Source: Aporrectodea caliginosa (taxonomy: Eukaryota; Annelida; Clitellata; Crassiclitellata; Lumbricidae). Taken from it: a stretch of 64,000 nucleotides of DNA. The notes under the pieces are model-generated. The model was not told where the DNA came from, did not search any database, and was given only the letters and a program-made list of their open reading frames with translations. Positions 43,401 to 53,284 of the stretch are shown in pieces. The DNA is taken from NCBI GenBank assembly GCA_020284085.1, contig JACEVL010000152.1, forward strand, positions 868,001 through 932,000. Reading direction: 5' to 3'. Position numbers and translations under genes: made by a program. Position 1 is the first letter of the stretch; every line of letters starts with the position of its first letter.

Positions 43401-45924
43401 TATATAATAATATGCTTTTGTAAATGCTTGACTTGTAAAGTATTGTAAAGTACTTGAAAATTAGGTACTCAAAGGACTTGTTAATTTGCTGCATTTTGAA
43501 AGGAATTTGTATACAACATGGCAAAGACATGACTCTCCACAATTAATTCAAATACAGAATGACAGTCTTCTTACTGTGTTTGCTCTATACTTCATCTAGT
43601 CTTCTTACTGTGTTTTAGGCTAAGAAATGAAGTTGCAAACACTTACATACAAGTCTGTGTTTTCCAGGGCAACAGCCTGGAATGCGAGGAGGATTTCGTG
43701 GTGGCCCAGGAGGCGGGCCACGAGGAGGCCGTGGAGGAAACCGCGGAGGCCCATCTATGTCTGAGGGAGACCATGGAGGTCCTGGTGGCAACCCAGGAAG
43801 AGGAGGATTTCGTGGTGGCATGAATATGAATGCAGGTGGTCCAATGGGATTCAGAGGAGGTCGAGGAGGACCGATGAGAGGCAGGTTGGTAGCTACTGGT
43901 TCAGATGTTCTTTTTATATACAATTATGGGAATTTCATAGATAACAGAGACTCATAGCATGTTTTTATAAAAAGAATCTGATGTAATGTGCACAGGCATA
44001 CAGATTAAAAATTAGCTATATAATATGGCTGAATTAGGTCGTTTTAATGTGATCTTGTTGTAATGCAGTTCTTCACATGTGACCCAAGGGATCAAAATGA
44101 GGCTGATGTCGGCAATTTACATTCCTAGGAAATTAGCAAAACACAAATCAGGTGTAACTTTTTCTTATTTTCAGCATTTTAATAATAGGAAAAATGGGTG
44201 AAACATTATTTTTTAATAATGATTTCACCTATTTGATGAAATTCACATAAACTTTGTGATCTATCTAGGGTTTGTATTAAGATAATACTTTTTTGTGATT
44301 ATATATTAAATTGTACTTTCCAAAAAAAAACACATAAAAATTCATATCTCTGGAAAAAATCCAGATAGAATAATAATTTTTTCAACATTTTAAAGCAGAA
44401 ATTATTACCTATCAAGTCAGCACAAAATACTCAAAACTAATTTTTTGGACAAAAGCCTTCTTTTGATCCCTTGGGTCACATTATGGTTCCAAAGGCAGCA
44501 TTATATTCAGTTTCTGGTGTATGTGATTAATTGTTTGACCTAATCTCTTGGACTCTCTGTTGACCGTGATTCATGGTCAGTGTGAGATCTCATTTTTATC
44601 TCAGCTTAACCTTTTAACGACGAGAGTGTACTAAAGGCGACTGGGAAACAATGCAGCTCGTCGTTAAAGTGTTAAGAGTAAAATCTTTCAGTAGGATTAT
44701 GTAGCTCATTGTGTCTGCAAACTGACCTGGGATTGACTAGATTTTCAACTTGATTTTGGTTATTGGTGGATGACTTGTGCATGTTTTGACACAGATGTGA
44801 TATTAATTAGCGTTGTATTTATTATTTAGAAGTATACTCATGTTATTGTAGATTTATGTGTATACAATCGAATGTGATGACTTCTATAATACTGTTACTG
44901 TTATCACATGGCATTAGTCGATGGTAACTTCAAACAAAACCAAAGTAACAAATTTAAGAGCTGTTAGAGAAAGCCAGTTTAAAAATACATATATTTTGGA
45001 AAGAAGGATTTGTATTCGAGAAGTGCGTTAAGTGATGTTCTTGTAAGCAAAATTTCAATAGGGGCCCTCATTCATTCATTCATTTCAAACATTTTTTGTG
45101 TGACCATAAGTGTACATTGCACATGTTAAAAAACCAATTCACATGTCCGTTTCTTGAACCACTCCAGATGTCCCTCAGAAGACTTCAGGTGCATGTGCCA
45201 AGTCCAAATGTTGAAAATGATGTAGTGATCAGTAGGTTGTTTTCTTCTGTGAGCTTAAAAGCAGAGTACGGCCACTGTTCTCCAGAATTATAAGTTTATC
45301 TTTTGGGATCCATCATTTTCAGAAGAGAACTCTTCTAAAATTGGTATGGTTTTCAGGCCATTTTATTGTTATCTGCCTGTTCCAGAGGAGTGTGTGAACT
45401 CCTCTGAAATCAGGTCAGAAATTGATTTCAAAAGATATTGAGGCTTAATTTTTTTGCTGGAAGGATGCAAACAACTAAGTGTTCTTAAGTCAATTTCTTG
45501 TTATCAGTGAATATTACCCTTTATTTTGCCTTCTTGCCCATGTCACACTCGAGGTTTAGTACCGTTTAGATGCTGAAACCCAGAGTTCCTACTTAATGGA
45601 GCTCAGATACCATAATATTGGGCAAGTGGTTGTTCTCTTCTGTGGGCTAAAAGGCAGTATCGTATATATATATAGTCCATGAATTCTAATATGAACTGAT
45701 GTAGGAGTATGTAGCTGATCCGGTGAAAAGTGGTCTATTAAAGGTTTCCAAGGAAAGTTGACTCGGCTCATAATTACTGCTCTACAGTCTAGACAGTAAT
45801 TTAACGTATGAACTCGAATGTTATTAATCCATTTACATGAAACCCTTGTAATTTGATGTTAAATTGTGATTGTTCTTTAATTTTTCCCAGGGATCGAATG
45901 GACAGGCGCGGACGTCCGTACTAG
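19427..45924 (+). CDS. FUS/EWSR1/TAF15: FET-family RNA-binding protein (FUS/EWSR1/TAF15 ortholog), complete
   Basis: Exons: 19427-19439, 20267-20312, 20861-20924, 21852-21957, 22658-22804, 23682-24278, 24826-24868, 27733-27779, 38652-38818, 39575-39704, 40484-40570, 41307-41360, 41760-41813 (duplicate of the previous), 42582-42612, 43269-43366, 43668-43884, 45891-45924. All phases agree; 1935 nt, 644 residues with both duplicate exons. Order: Tyr/Gln/Pro-rich low-complexity N-terminus (about 15-340), short RGG, RRM (about 375-470), RGG, RanBP2 zinc finger, long RGG, C-terminal RRGRPY. This is the FET architecture (nuclear RNA- and DNA-binding proteins acting in transcription, splicing and RNA granules). 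Invertebrates usually have one such gene, so I do not assign FUS over EWSR1 or TAF15. Introns total about 24.5 kb, intron 8 alone about 10.9 kb. Confidence 0.94.
22658..24278 (+). other. FET low-complexity exons 5-6 (YGQP repeats)
   Basis: Exon 5 (22658-22804) and the long exon 6 (23682-24278) encode an irregular Tyr-Gly-Gln-Pro repeat region, for example PSVYGQPPAQQ, SAYGQPAVQQ, NYGQPASQQ and VYGQPPSQ. Vertebrate FET proteins use SYGQ-type repeats; here Pro follows Gln and Ser is scarcer. Such Tyr-rich segments are known to drive phase separation. Exon 6 has two possible acceptors (after TTTGTAG at 23675 or TTGTAG at 23681), differing by six bases and two residues. Confidence 0.85.
23265..23587. 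mobile_element. TIR element in FET intron 5 (hAT-like MITE)
   Basis: Begins CAGGGTTGTCACGG and ends GAGGCAACCCTG (inverted). The interior is full of GGAAAGTCATGGA motifs on both sides, as in hAT MITEs of marine animals. No convincing 8-bp duplication: GAAGTTCC against GTTTCCAG. Confidence 0.6.
24360..24520 (-). mobile_element. SINE fragment in FET intron 6
   Basis: Read on the minus strand it contains GAGCAAGTCCTTCACTTACA and ATTGCTCAGCATCA, the core block shared with the SINEs at 34865 and 57439. The B-box-like part near 24500 (GGTCCGAGTTTCC) is degraded. Confidence 0.6.
31146..31440. repeat. degenerate tandem repeat, unit about 35-40 bp
   Basis: Repeated variants of GAGCCATGCACTTAATGTGC and TTGCTCTTGAG, about seven to eight diverged copies. 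Inside FET intron 8. Confidence 0.6.
34865..35089 (+). mobile_element. tRNA-derived SINE, best copy
   Basis: tRNA-like head with A-box region GTGTAGGGGTATGACTC and B box GGGTTCGAATCC (34918-34929). The core GGCAAGTCCTTCACTCACAA then TTGCTCATGC follows. The tail GCCTCTGAGTAGAAATCTTG and GGGGGCGCTATA is followed by (CATA)n to 35089. The tail matches the LINE 3' end at 5700-5760. CACTG on both sides may be a short target duplication. It sits in FET intron 8. Confidence 0.88.
35220..35582. mobile_element. non-autonomous hAT element (copy 2)
   Basis: Same element as 3761-4133 (363 bp, same ends TAGGGTTGTTAAAATCG and TTTAACATCCCTA) with its own 8-bp duplication TCGCTAAG (35212-35219, 35583-35590). 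Two independent insertions with intact duplications confirm the exact ends. Confidence 0.9.
38652..40570 (+). other. FET RRM domain exons 9-11
   Basis: Exons 38652-38818, 39575-39704 and 40484-40570 encode the RRM. RNP2 is DTIFIQGLADDV, the FET-specific Lys/Thr loop is KTDNKTGKPRVWLVRDKITG, RNP1 is GEATIGYDD, and it ends IRVQVASRK. FET RRMs lack the usual aromatic RNP1 residues and use the extended loop to bind RNA, as seen here. The exon 9 donor (GTCTTG) is weak and a hAT MITE starts 26 bases after the exon end. Confidence 0.93.
38844..39191. mobile_element. hAT MITE in FET intron 9
   Basis: Ends CAGTGCTTTACAATC and the inverted CACTTTGGGAAACGCTG; internal GAACCC / GGGTTCCGCG blocks as in many hAT MITEs. 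Flanks are AACTAGAC (38836-38843) and AACTAGTC (39192-39199), one mismatch in 8. Confidence 0.8.
41307..41360 (+). CDS. FET RGG exon 12, first copy
   Basis: 54-nt exon between a GACAG acceptor and a GTGAGT donor. It encodes ERGMGGRGRGGGGSGPGS plus a split Gly. Phase 1 at both ends, so it can be skipped, used alone or joined to its duplicate without a frameshift. Confidence 0.88.
41760..41813 (+). CDS. FET RGG exon 12, tandem duplicate
   Basis: Same 54-nt exon 453 bp downstream, with the same acceptor, donor and encoded peptide; the visible difference is one synonymous GGA-to-GGC change. Homology extends about 45 bp upstream and about 150 bp downstream, so a segment of about 250 bp was duplicated. 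Splice sites are intact in both. Confidence 0.88.
42582..43366 (+). other. FET RanBP2-type zinc finger exons
   Basis: Exons 42582-42612 and 43269-43366 join to give DWTCRNPDCINQNFGWRQEC then NRCKAPR. The four Cys have the W-x-C-x4-C-x10-C-x2-C spacing of RanBP2 fingers, with the NF and W residues used for GGU RNA recognition. The finger is split by an intron after CRNP. Confidence 0.93.
44077..44481. mobile_element. 405-bp element with 21-bp perfect inverted repeats
   Basis: ATGTGACCCAAGGGATCAAA at 44077 is exactly complementary to the right end at 44461-44481 (TTTTGATCCCTTGGGTCACA then T). Interior AT-rich. I see no clear target duplication, so the superfamily is open. It is in the last FET intron. 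Confidence 0.7.
44610..44671. mobile_element. 62-bp TTAA-flanked mini-element, copy 1
   Basis: Starts CCTTTTAACGACGAG and ends CTCGTCGTTAAAGTG, with TTAA immediately outside on both sides (44606-44609, 44672-44675). Copies at 47363-47424 and 60462-60524 share length and ends. TTAA is the piggyBac target. Confidence 0.78.
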
Positions 45925-46960
45925 GTTGTACGATCCAGCCGTCATAGGATGAAGTTTTACTACGATCTGTAAAACTGTTACGTGGTATGATACGTGGTTG
46001 AGCTTTTCTAGCGCAGCTCCATTCTGATGCCAGGACAGAAATCAACCAAGTGACTGTTGTAAACTGTGTGCATTAGAGGAGCACTGGAATTCTGCGCTGC
46101 ACAACTTTTATCATTACCAGCCGTTTTAATTGCTACGAGTGAAAAATCGTTTTACTTCTTTCTGGTCATAAAAGAGAATGTACGTTGATAAATGTGTTGT
46201 GCAAGCATGTTGATGGCCCATGAAAGTTCTGAAAAGACAAAATTTTATGCTTACTGTCGGCTTTACATGATCCTAGTTCTACTTGAGAACTTCACATGCT
46301 GCCTATTACAGTAAATGCTTAAGTATAAGGCACAAATATTTGGACAGTTTGTAACTGGTGGAGTTTGGTACAACTTGTACACGGGCCATGTACCCAACTG
46401 ACATGAAGGAATTGGCCAACATCATAGTTAATAAACATTTTATCAGCAACAGTGTTTATAATTCTTCATGTTAGGCAACTGCCATTTGGTATCAAAGATA
46501 TATAGCTGTTCAAGAAATAAAGGTTCTTGGTAAGTGGAGAGATTTGTTAATGAAGTATCATGCTTGCCGGTGGATCCCAATCTCGTTTTACTTCTTTAAT
46601 GACAGCTACACTAGGTGGTAGTTCTCATATGTTATTGTGGATTTATGTTTGTTGTTGTACTGTGTGCAGAAATTGGAATTTCTTTTCATTAAATGATTTT
46701 AATTTGAGTTTTTTAGAGTTCGTGCAGTTTATCGTAAATGACTCAAACTAGCTAAAGTTGAAATTGTTTTATTGAATTGCATCCATTTTGCAACTCCTTT
46801 TGACTAGAAATAGCAGTGCTTGTGTCCCAACAATTCGCTGGAGTTTTGTGTCCAATACCATTGGATAGTGTGGACAACGACAAAGCTTTGCCACAGCAAA
46901 GATTTAACAAAAGGCTCAATGTAATGAAGCTGTAGGTCCCATAAATGCTTGAGTCTACGA
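45590..46960 (+). repeat. FET 3' end duplicated in inverted form at 61.46-62.48 kb (source copy)
   Basis: Intron 15, the last exon region, 3' UTR and flank align to the reverse complement of 61460-62480. Shared blocks include GGAAAGTTGACTC(A/G)GCTCAT, AGACAGTAATTTAAC, CATCCATTTTGCAACTCCTT and CATTGGATAGTGTGGA. See 61460-62480. Confidence 0.75.
45925..46521 (+). other. FET 3' UTR with two polyadenylation signals
   Basis: AATAAA occurs at 46430-46435 and 46516-46521. Either could end the transcript, giving a 3' UTR of about 0.5-0.6 kb. No other gene is seen before 47350. Confidence 0.55.
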
Positions 46961-47362
46961 GGACTACTTGATGTGTATTTCTACGTATTGTATCAAAAGG
47001 GCATTGACACAGTTCGAAGCTATCATACCATGTACCAATGTGAAAATGATTTTAACAAATATGTAAAATTACGGGTGGCTTATACTCGATGGCTACTTGT
47101 ACTCGAGTACACATGTATATGGTACCCGAGTTTTAGGGTTTGTGTGAAGACTTGGATAATGTACAAGAATGACCAGTTATGTAAAATTAAGAAGTTATTT
47201 TCAAGCTTGACCTGCAAGGAAACCTAATGCATTTGTGTGCAGTCAGTCTAGCAGACATTAACAGTTTTATTCTGGTCCCATCAGTCCTTTGTTCTCAAAG
47301 CTCTCTGAATAGGATGCAATGGTAAAATGGAAGTTCAAAGTACTTCTACGAATAGAGATTAA

Positions 47363-47424
47363 CACTTTAACGACGAGAGTGTATCAAAGTGACTGGGAAA
47401 CCAATGCAGCTTGTCGTTAAAGTG
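47363..47424. mobile_element. 62-bp TTAA-flanked mini-element, copy 2
   Basis: Starts CACTTTAACGACGAG and ends TTGTCGTTAAAGTG, flanked by TTAA at 47359-47362 and 47425-47428. Interior TGACTGGGAAACCAATGCAG is shared with copy 1. Confidence 0.8.
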
Positions 47425-47796
47425 TTAAACTGTTCTTTTGCTACCATGGTCAGCTACATGAAAAACATGTGAAGTGGGTGTGTCATTACATGGATTTGAA
47501 GATGTGTTAATTTATTTTAAACTATTTTCAGCTTGGAACTAGTCTTGTAAAGAAACTTTCCATTGTGGCTCTTAATTAAGTTTGTATTAGTGCAGGCTGA
47601 CAGTATTGGAGTTGGCCAAATCTATATTGGCTTGTGGAACAGTGTAATTGACTGCATATGACGTTTGAATGAATATTTTCCATTAATGTCATTAAATGTT
47701 TACTGAATTGGAAAAAAAACTTGTTGGCATAAACGCAACAAAGTCAAAGAACAGCGGTTTAGCGATAGAATGGGAAAATAAATGTCAAAATGCCAG

Positions 47797-47910
47797 AGAT
47801 TGAGGTAATGTAGGCCTGTACGAGATTAGGGCCTAATACAAAAGGAAATGTTTGCAAAAGTTTGAGGTATGTAGGCCTATACGAGATTAGGGCCAAGTGC
47901 AAAAGAAACT
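47797..47910. repeat. tandem duplication, unit about 57 bp
   Basis: Two adjacent copies sharing TTGAGGTA(A/-)TGTAGGCCT and ACGAGATTAGGGCC followed by CAAAAG(A)AA. The flanking 47430-47790 shows no gene. Confidence 0.7.
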
Positions 47911-47939
47911 GTTCACCATTAGGCACCATAAAGCACCCT

Positions 47940-48060
47940 GAGTAAAATTTGTAATTTGAGTTTTTTTAGAGTTGATACAGTTTATCATAAATTATTTCTA
48001 ACTTGCTTTGAGATTTTTTTATTGAATTGCATGCAGAGCAGTGTCATGTAAATCTTGAAA
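47940..48060 (+). repeat. third partial copy of the FET-flank repeat
   Basis: GTAATTTGAGTTTTTTTAGAG and TTTATTGAATTGCATGCA match 46685-46790 and the inverted copy near 61690. It implies that part of this flank is a dispersed repeat. Confidence 0.6.
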
Positions 48061-48842
48061 ATTTCCTACCGCCTCACAAAAACCTTCATCTCCGACCTTG
48101 GGCTATCAAACAGAGGCCACAATAGCCAGGTTCTTAAGCTCGAATGCAATCAGGCCTGTTAAAGGTTTGGTTTTTTAAACTGCAAAATTTGTTTTTTTTG
48201 TTTTGTAAAAATTTAGAAATTATAATTGCCAAAATGGCGTCTCTTCAACTCGCTTGGCAACTGTTGTATGGTCTTTGTTAATTTCGTTATACGACATTCT
48301 ACTGTTCTAGTTAATTTCATTTATATGCATCTGATTAATTTGAACGGTATTATGGCATGCTTATGAGTTTTATGATCCGAAATAGGAAAATCTTAAAAAC
48401 AAAAAACCGAAAACAACAAAAAACCAACTTTTCATTTGGAAACAAATTGGTTTTTTGCACCTCTGAATACAATTGAGACTTGTGGAATTGCAATTCTGTC
48501 TGTCATATGTAAGGTTTTTCAGGCATCATAATTATAGGCCCTGCAGCGTGTAGGCCTAAATGAGGCACATGTGCTCCTGAAGAATAGGCGGGAGGAAGTG
48601 GAATCACTAAGGCAGGTCCAAAACAGAGTCTGTGTATTGCATAAGTTTACCTGAGGGCGGCGTTCAACTCCATGAATAGGGAAGTTCTCTGGCGTTTAAT
48701 CCTTAACTGGGGAACCCTCACGAACTCGTGCACGCTTGACCTTGCATAGGCCTACTGATGCCCTTAGAGATTCCTCCACTGTTCGCTGTTTCCGTGTCTT
48801 CCATACAAACTGGCGTAAATCATGGGGAGGACAGAGTGGGAC

Positions 48843-49856
48843 TAGGGAATGTAATCCCGGGAATCCCGGAACTTTTCAAATTCCGTAATCCCGGGATTGG
48901 CAAACCCGTAATCCCGGGATTGGCAAACATGGAATCCCGTATTTCCGGGATTACAAAAATCGGATTTTTTTATTAAAATGACATGATTCACAGTCTAATT
49001 CTTCCTTGGGCGATAGACGCTAATACGACAGATAATTAAGCAGAGGCCCGAGTAAGGCTACAGAGTGCAGACATACCGTCCCTGGCTGCCTTCTATCAGA
49101 GAGCTGCAGGGGTGCACCCTGCTGCAATGCTGCTGCTAGGATAGCCTGCTACTGCCTGGGTTCTCGCGCTGCGGTCAGTCAGTGGGGTGGTCATCTGGTA
49201 TTCTCGACCGGATTCGTGCCATGGTATCACTATCAACTAATTAAGTATCAACCCATCCCTGCTGCTGCCAAGTGTCACTACCTAATGCCTATGCTGTGAG
49301 TCATTGCTCGAGCTCAATTCGCGGTCGAAGTAGACAAGGCGTATATGGCATGACTGTTATTTGACCGAATACTATACTACGTCTACGACGATCACAGTCA
49401 TATAGAATAGCGTTTGAAATATAATTTAGTTAAATATATTTAATAGATTTCATAGATAATAAACGTCAGTTGAGGCCGAACGTGCATTTTCGCAGGTAGG
49501 TGTTCTATGCTATAAGATAAGCTGAAGGCTCGGACATTCTACTATTGACATTTGACACTTTTATGTTTCTTGCGATCATTTTATCGTAAATAATTTTTAA
49601 CAATACATGGACGTTGAACTTTTAACTTTTCATTTTAAGTAACAAGTTAACAATACAAAGCCACAATGTTCTAAAAATCATTGTCTTTAATACACAACTG
49701 CCTTATTGCGTTAAATATTGGGGCCTATATGCCCTATTTATTCTACAGTGAAGACGAATTTTTCCTTGCAAACGTCAATCCCGGGATCCCGGGATTGATT
49801 CATTTCTAATCCCGTAATCCCGGGATTGGCAAAATGCTCCGGGATTACATTCCCTA
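48843..49856. mobile_element. 1.0-kb hAT derivative with transposase C-terminal remnant
   Basis: Ends TAGGGAATGTAATCCCGGG and the inverted CCGGGATTACATTCCCTA; 8-bp duplication AGTGGGAC at 48835-48842 and 49857-49864. At about 49465-49520 the plus strand reads SVEAERAFSQVGVLCYKI, matching the hAT C-terminal dimerisation motif (ERxFSxxG), followed by a broken STIDI segment. The N-terminus and catalytic core are missing. Its ends are close to those of 9387-10717. Confidence 0.82.
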
Positions 49857-50059
49857 AGTGGGACTGTCCCCCAAAGTTTTGACTTAAGCCGTTCTGTCCC
49901 CTACCCCAAAAAATCCGGCCCTCGTAGAATCTGCCCCAAAGCTATGTAGGCCCTATAGATTTTCGCCTTTGCGTACAAACTTCTTGTTCAACGCGACTGA
50001 TCATAGAATTTGGCTTGTAAAACGATTTTTATTAGTAACCATCATCGCCTGATGCCTGG

Positions 50060-50317
50060 ATAATTATTATAGTGGCGCTATAGAAGTGATCAGGTTAGAC
50101 TCGTCATGGAACCTAGAGGTTCAGATATTCTTCACGAGCGAGAGGAGACCATGACAGCAGCGGATATGAAAATACGACCGTCCGTACGATCTAGCCTATC
50201 TCTTACATCCCCTCTCCACTCATCAAGACTAACCATACTCTCCCTACCACCCAAACACTATTCTAAGACAATTCTCACTTTATTCACAGATCCTTATATA
50301 AAATTACTCACTTTGAT

Positions 50318-50357
<40 letters not shown>

Positions 50358-50580
50358 TAGCATTTTAGACTGCTACTGCATGCTTGTCTATTGTAGCTTT
50401 CAGTATTGATGTTGATTGATGGAGAGAATAAATATTGTTGATAAATAATAAAAAAAAAAAAACAAATTACTAGTTCAGTAATCAATTCTAACAACTTTTA
50501 ATATCTTCTTTTTTAAAATTCTCATCTCTCATGTTAGCATTTCTGTGATTTTCAGATTGTTTTCTCAGTAAAACAAATTT
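50060..50580 (+). mobile_element. LINE 3' fragment(s)
   Basis: A tail-like GGCGCTATAGAAGTGATCAG at about 50072 is followed by a LINE C-terminal reading (LPPKHYSKTILTLFTDPYIK) at 50240-50310, (AAT)n at about 50318-50356, and CATGTTAGCATTTCTGTGAT near 50530, which matches the LINE tails at 6489-6551 and 7789-7860. Confidence 0.6.
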
Positions 50581-50607
50581 TATATTATAATATAATTATA
50601 AATATTA

Positions 50608-50612
<5 letters not shown>

Positions 50613-50664
<52 letters not shown>
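50613..50664. repeat. (AT)n microsatellite
   Basis: About 25 AT units. The following 50665-51750 contains no gene that I can see, only AT-rich sequence with several TAGGCCTA palindromes and a TACATACATT-type run near 51540. Confidence 0.95.
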
Positions 50665-50671
<7 letters not shown>

Positions 50672-51758
50672 ATATATGGGATCGAGCTCTTTATGACGTC
50701 TTTTTAAAAATAAATATTATTGTCCTACAGAAATTTTTTTTTAAACGTTTGTCCACAACTCTGACTAGAATTAACGTCCTTCGCATGCATCGCGTTTTAG
50801 AGTTTACAACGACAACAACGCTACTTAGGCCTGCATATTCCGGCATTTAGAATGTAATAAAACGGATGACCGACAAAATTAATGTTCTGTTTCACGCCCT
50901 CCATCTATAGCCTAATTATCAAATATCGTAAAAGGGGTGAACACAGCTTGGCTGCAATTGCTGTGAGACCACTTTAGCGCGGTTAAGGCCTATAGCGTAG
51001 GCCTATCATATTATCAGTAGCTAATTTTAATAATGTTGCAACTGTTGCTTTTTGTCCAATGACATGCAGGCCACTCAGATCGTGACAATGTGTGTGTAGG
51101 CCTATATAATATATGAAATAAGCAAATAATTATATGAATAAGTCTTCGTAGGCCTATATATAGGCCTACATAGAAGATTTATTTCAACACTACAATAAAT
51201 TTAGCCAACTCTTTTATCAGTCATCTTCAAATGGATAATAATACACAAATCAGATTCAGGTCTACCACAAAGGTAATCCAGCAGAACATTGCGTATACAA
51301 TATCGATCTCTGATGAGTTATTGGTGTCCGTCCGGAAGACCCAGGGACGTAAGGTTTTCGCGTAACTGAAAGCTGACTGCTTATTCCGCAAAGCGGAATA
51401 TACCTATGTGAATGTCCTACAACTTACAGAATCCTTGCAGGCATATCATGTCTTTTGATATATGGTCCGGCGAAAGGATGGGGCAACTTTTAATTAACGT
51501 TAAGCAAATCTTTCTGAACTCTCCAAACTTATGTGTGTATGTATGCGTACATACATTCATGTATGTATGACATACATACACATGCATACTTAATATTCCT
51601 ACTTTCCTGTCTCCATGATTAATACTGATGAATAATATAATAGTAGGCCTATTCGGCTTCGTTTATTTAAAAAGAGACAAATCTGGGTGGCACACCGCAC
51701 CCAGTTAGCCTACATGTCGAAGCACAATCAAGAGAAATAAATGAAACGAGGTATATAA

Positions 51759-51887
51759 GGGGCCATTGCATAATTATGTAACGCTCCAGGGTGAGTGGGT
51801 GGGGTCCTTGAAAACGTTACGAAGCGTTATAGGGCGGGTGGGTGAAAAACGGTCATTTTCGGCGTTACGTAATTATGCAATGAACCC
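51759..51887. mobile_element. 129-bp MITE flanked by TAA
   Basis: Begins GGGGCCATTGCATAATTATG and ends CATAATTACGTAACG-complementary sequence (CGTTACGTAATTATGCAATG then AACCC). TAA on both flanks (51756-51758, 51888-51890). Same flank type as 4444-4901. Confidence 0.75.
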
Positions 51888-52069
51888 TAACAGAACTCTG
51901 TCGTTGATCGCCAGCAGAGGACCTTTTAGGGACAGTTTTTAACATCCTTTACTGGTTACACTAATGAATGGAGTGGGCCATGAAGCCCATAATGCCGGCC
52001 ATATAAGATGCTGCTTACGAGGCTTGCGGGATGACTGGCCGGGCGCTAAGTTGAAGGGCGGACCATGAG

Positions 52070-52400
52070 GGCCTAAATTGGAGACGTTGGTCGGTCTGGG
52101 AGCCGGTCGTATGACATGTGGTGTTCCTCAGGGCTCGAGCGGTTATGGACCACTGCGTACTCTTCATCCCCTACGGTGTTGCAGCGTCGCTGGGTCCTAC
52201 ATCCCATATCAGTCTGCCTATGACCTTCATCTCTTGTCGACCCGAGGACTCGGTCGTGTGTGGGTTGCAAATGCATTGTGCGCTTGCGAGTTGCGCGGAT
52301 GCATCACGTACTGGATGTCCGCATATCGTAACTGTCTTACCCGACCAAAACACAGTTTATATGTTTCGATACGACGCGTGCACGATGTAGGATCGAGCAA
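52070..52400 (+). mobile_element. LINE reverse-transcriptase fragment
   Basis: Plus-strand reading CGVPQGSSGYGPLRTLHP then VAGSYIPYQSAYDLHLLST: the GVPQGS box and a mutated YADD region of a LINE reverse transcriptase. No intact frame beyond about 115 codons. Confidence 0.7.
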
Positions 52401-53284
52401 AATGTCCTCACATCGGCATCCCTAATTGGACAACCCTGTGACGTGGTGAGTAGGCCTAGTTTTAGGATTTGTCCCAATAGTCTTGGTGATTTTATTCCAG
52501 GTATACTTTCCATGTGAGTTTACAATATTAAATCATTAACCTTCTAATTCTCTTAATTTCTCTGGTTACCTGATATCATAAGTGATTATAGTATAAATTA
52601 AAATATTTTAAAATTAATTTGTCATTTCTAAGTTCTAGTGAAACTCCGTAGTCAAAAGTCGAAACACCCACCAAGCAAACATTTATAGAATGTAACCATA
52701 GTACGCCTATAGGCCTAGTTGGTCTAATTATTCTCCTTGGCTGACTGCAGGATACATCGTGCAGGTGATAGTATTGTGATCAAGGTTATTATGCGACGTG
52801 TGTTAGGCCTATGGGCTTTTTTGACAACAAATATTTTTTTTGTTTCATTTGCCTAACTACATTGGAAAATGAAGTTGGTCGTGTTTGCTAAAGTTAAAGC
52901 TATCACTGTTTGTTAGGCAAATGTAGGCCTAGTTGGGCAGATGACACAAAACCCATAGCCATTGCTTGAAGTGTGACGGTAACCGTATGAAACGGTATGC
53001 CATACCGGCACCTATCCTGGCCGGCTAAAAGCAGACAGGTAGAATAGTTCTTAAAAACTTCTTATATCTATACCGACACCTCTTGTTTCCCACTTCGAGC
53101 TCTGCCCATAGCACACGTCACATAATAACTCTAATCACAATACTATCACTTGCACGGTGTTGTACGTAGCTGCAGTTTTCCACTGCATCGTGATCACAGT
53201 CACCAAGCCTGTCACTAAATTATTTATATCAATTATTTTGGTGGTATAGTAAATCTAATAGAAGAATTTACACACAGATATTGT

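Larger units (their letters stand above)
43668..45924 (+). other. FET C-terminal RGG exon and PY-NLS exon
   Basis: Exon 43668-43884 encodes about 71 residues rich in RGG/RG with a GGMNMNAGGPMGFRGG segment. The last exon 45891-45924 adds DRMDRRGRPY and stop. R-x(2-5)-PY at the very C-terminus is the PY-type nuclear localisation signal read by transportin, as in FUS (RERPY). Confidence 0.93.

Noticed and set aside
43615..43923. Proline-rich minus-strand ORF
   Set aside because: Antisense shadow of the FET RGG exon; Gly/Arg codons read backwards give Pro.
50611..50850. 79-codon ORF starting in Ile/Tyr repeats
   Set aside because: Generated by the (AT)n microsatellite.
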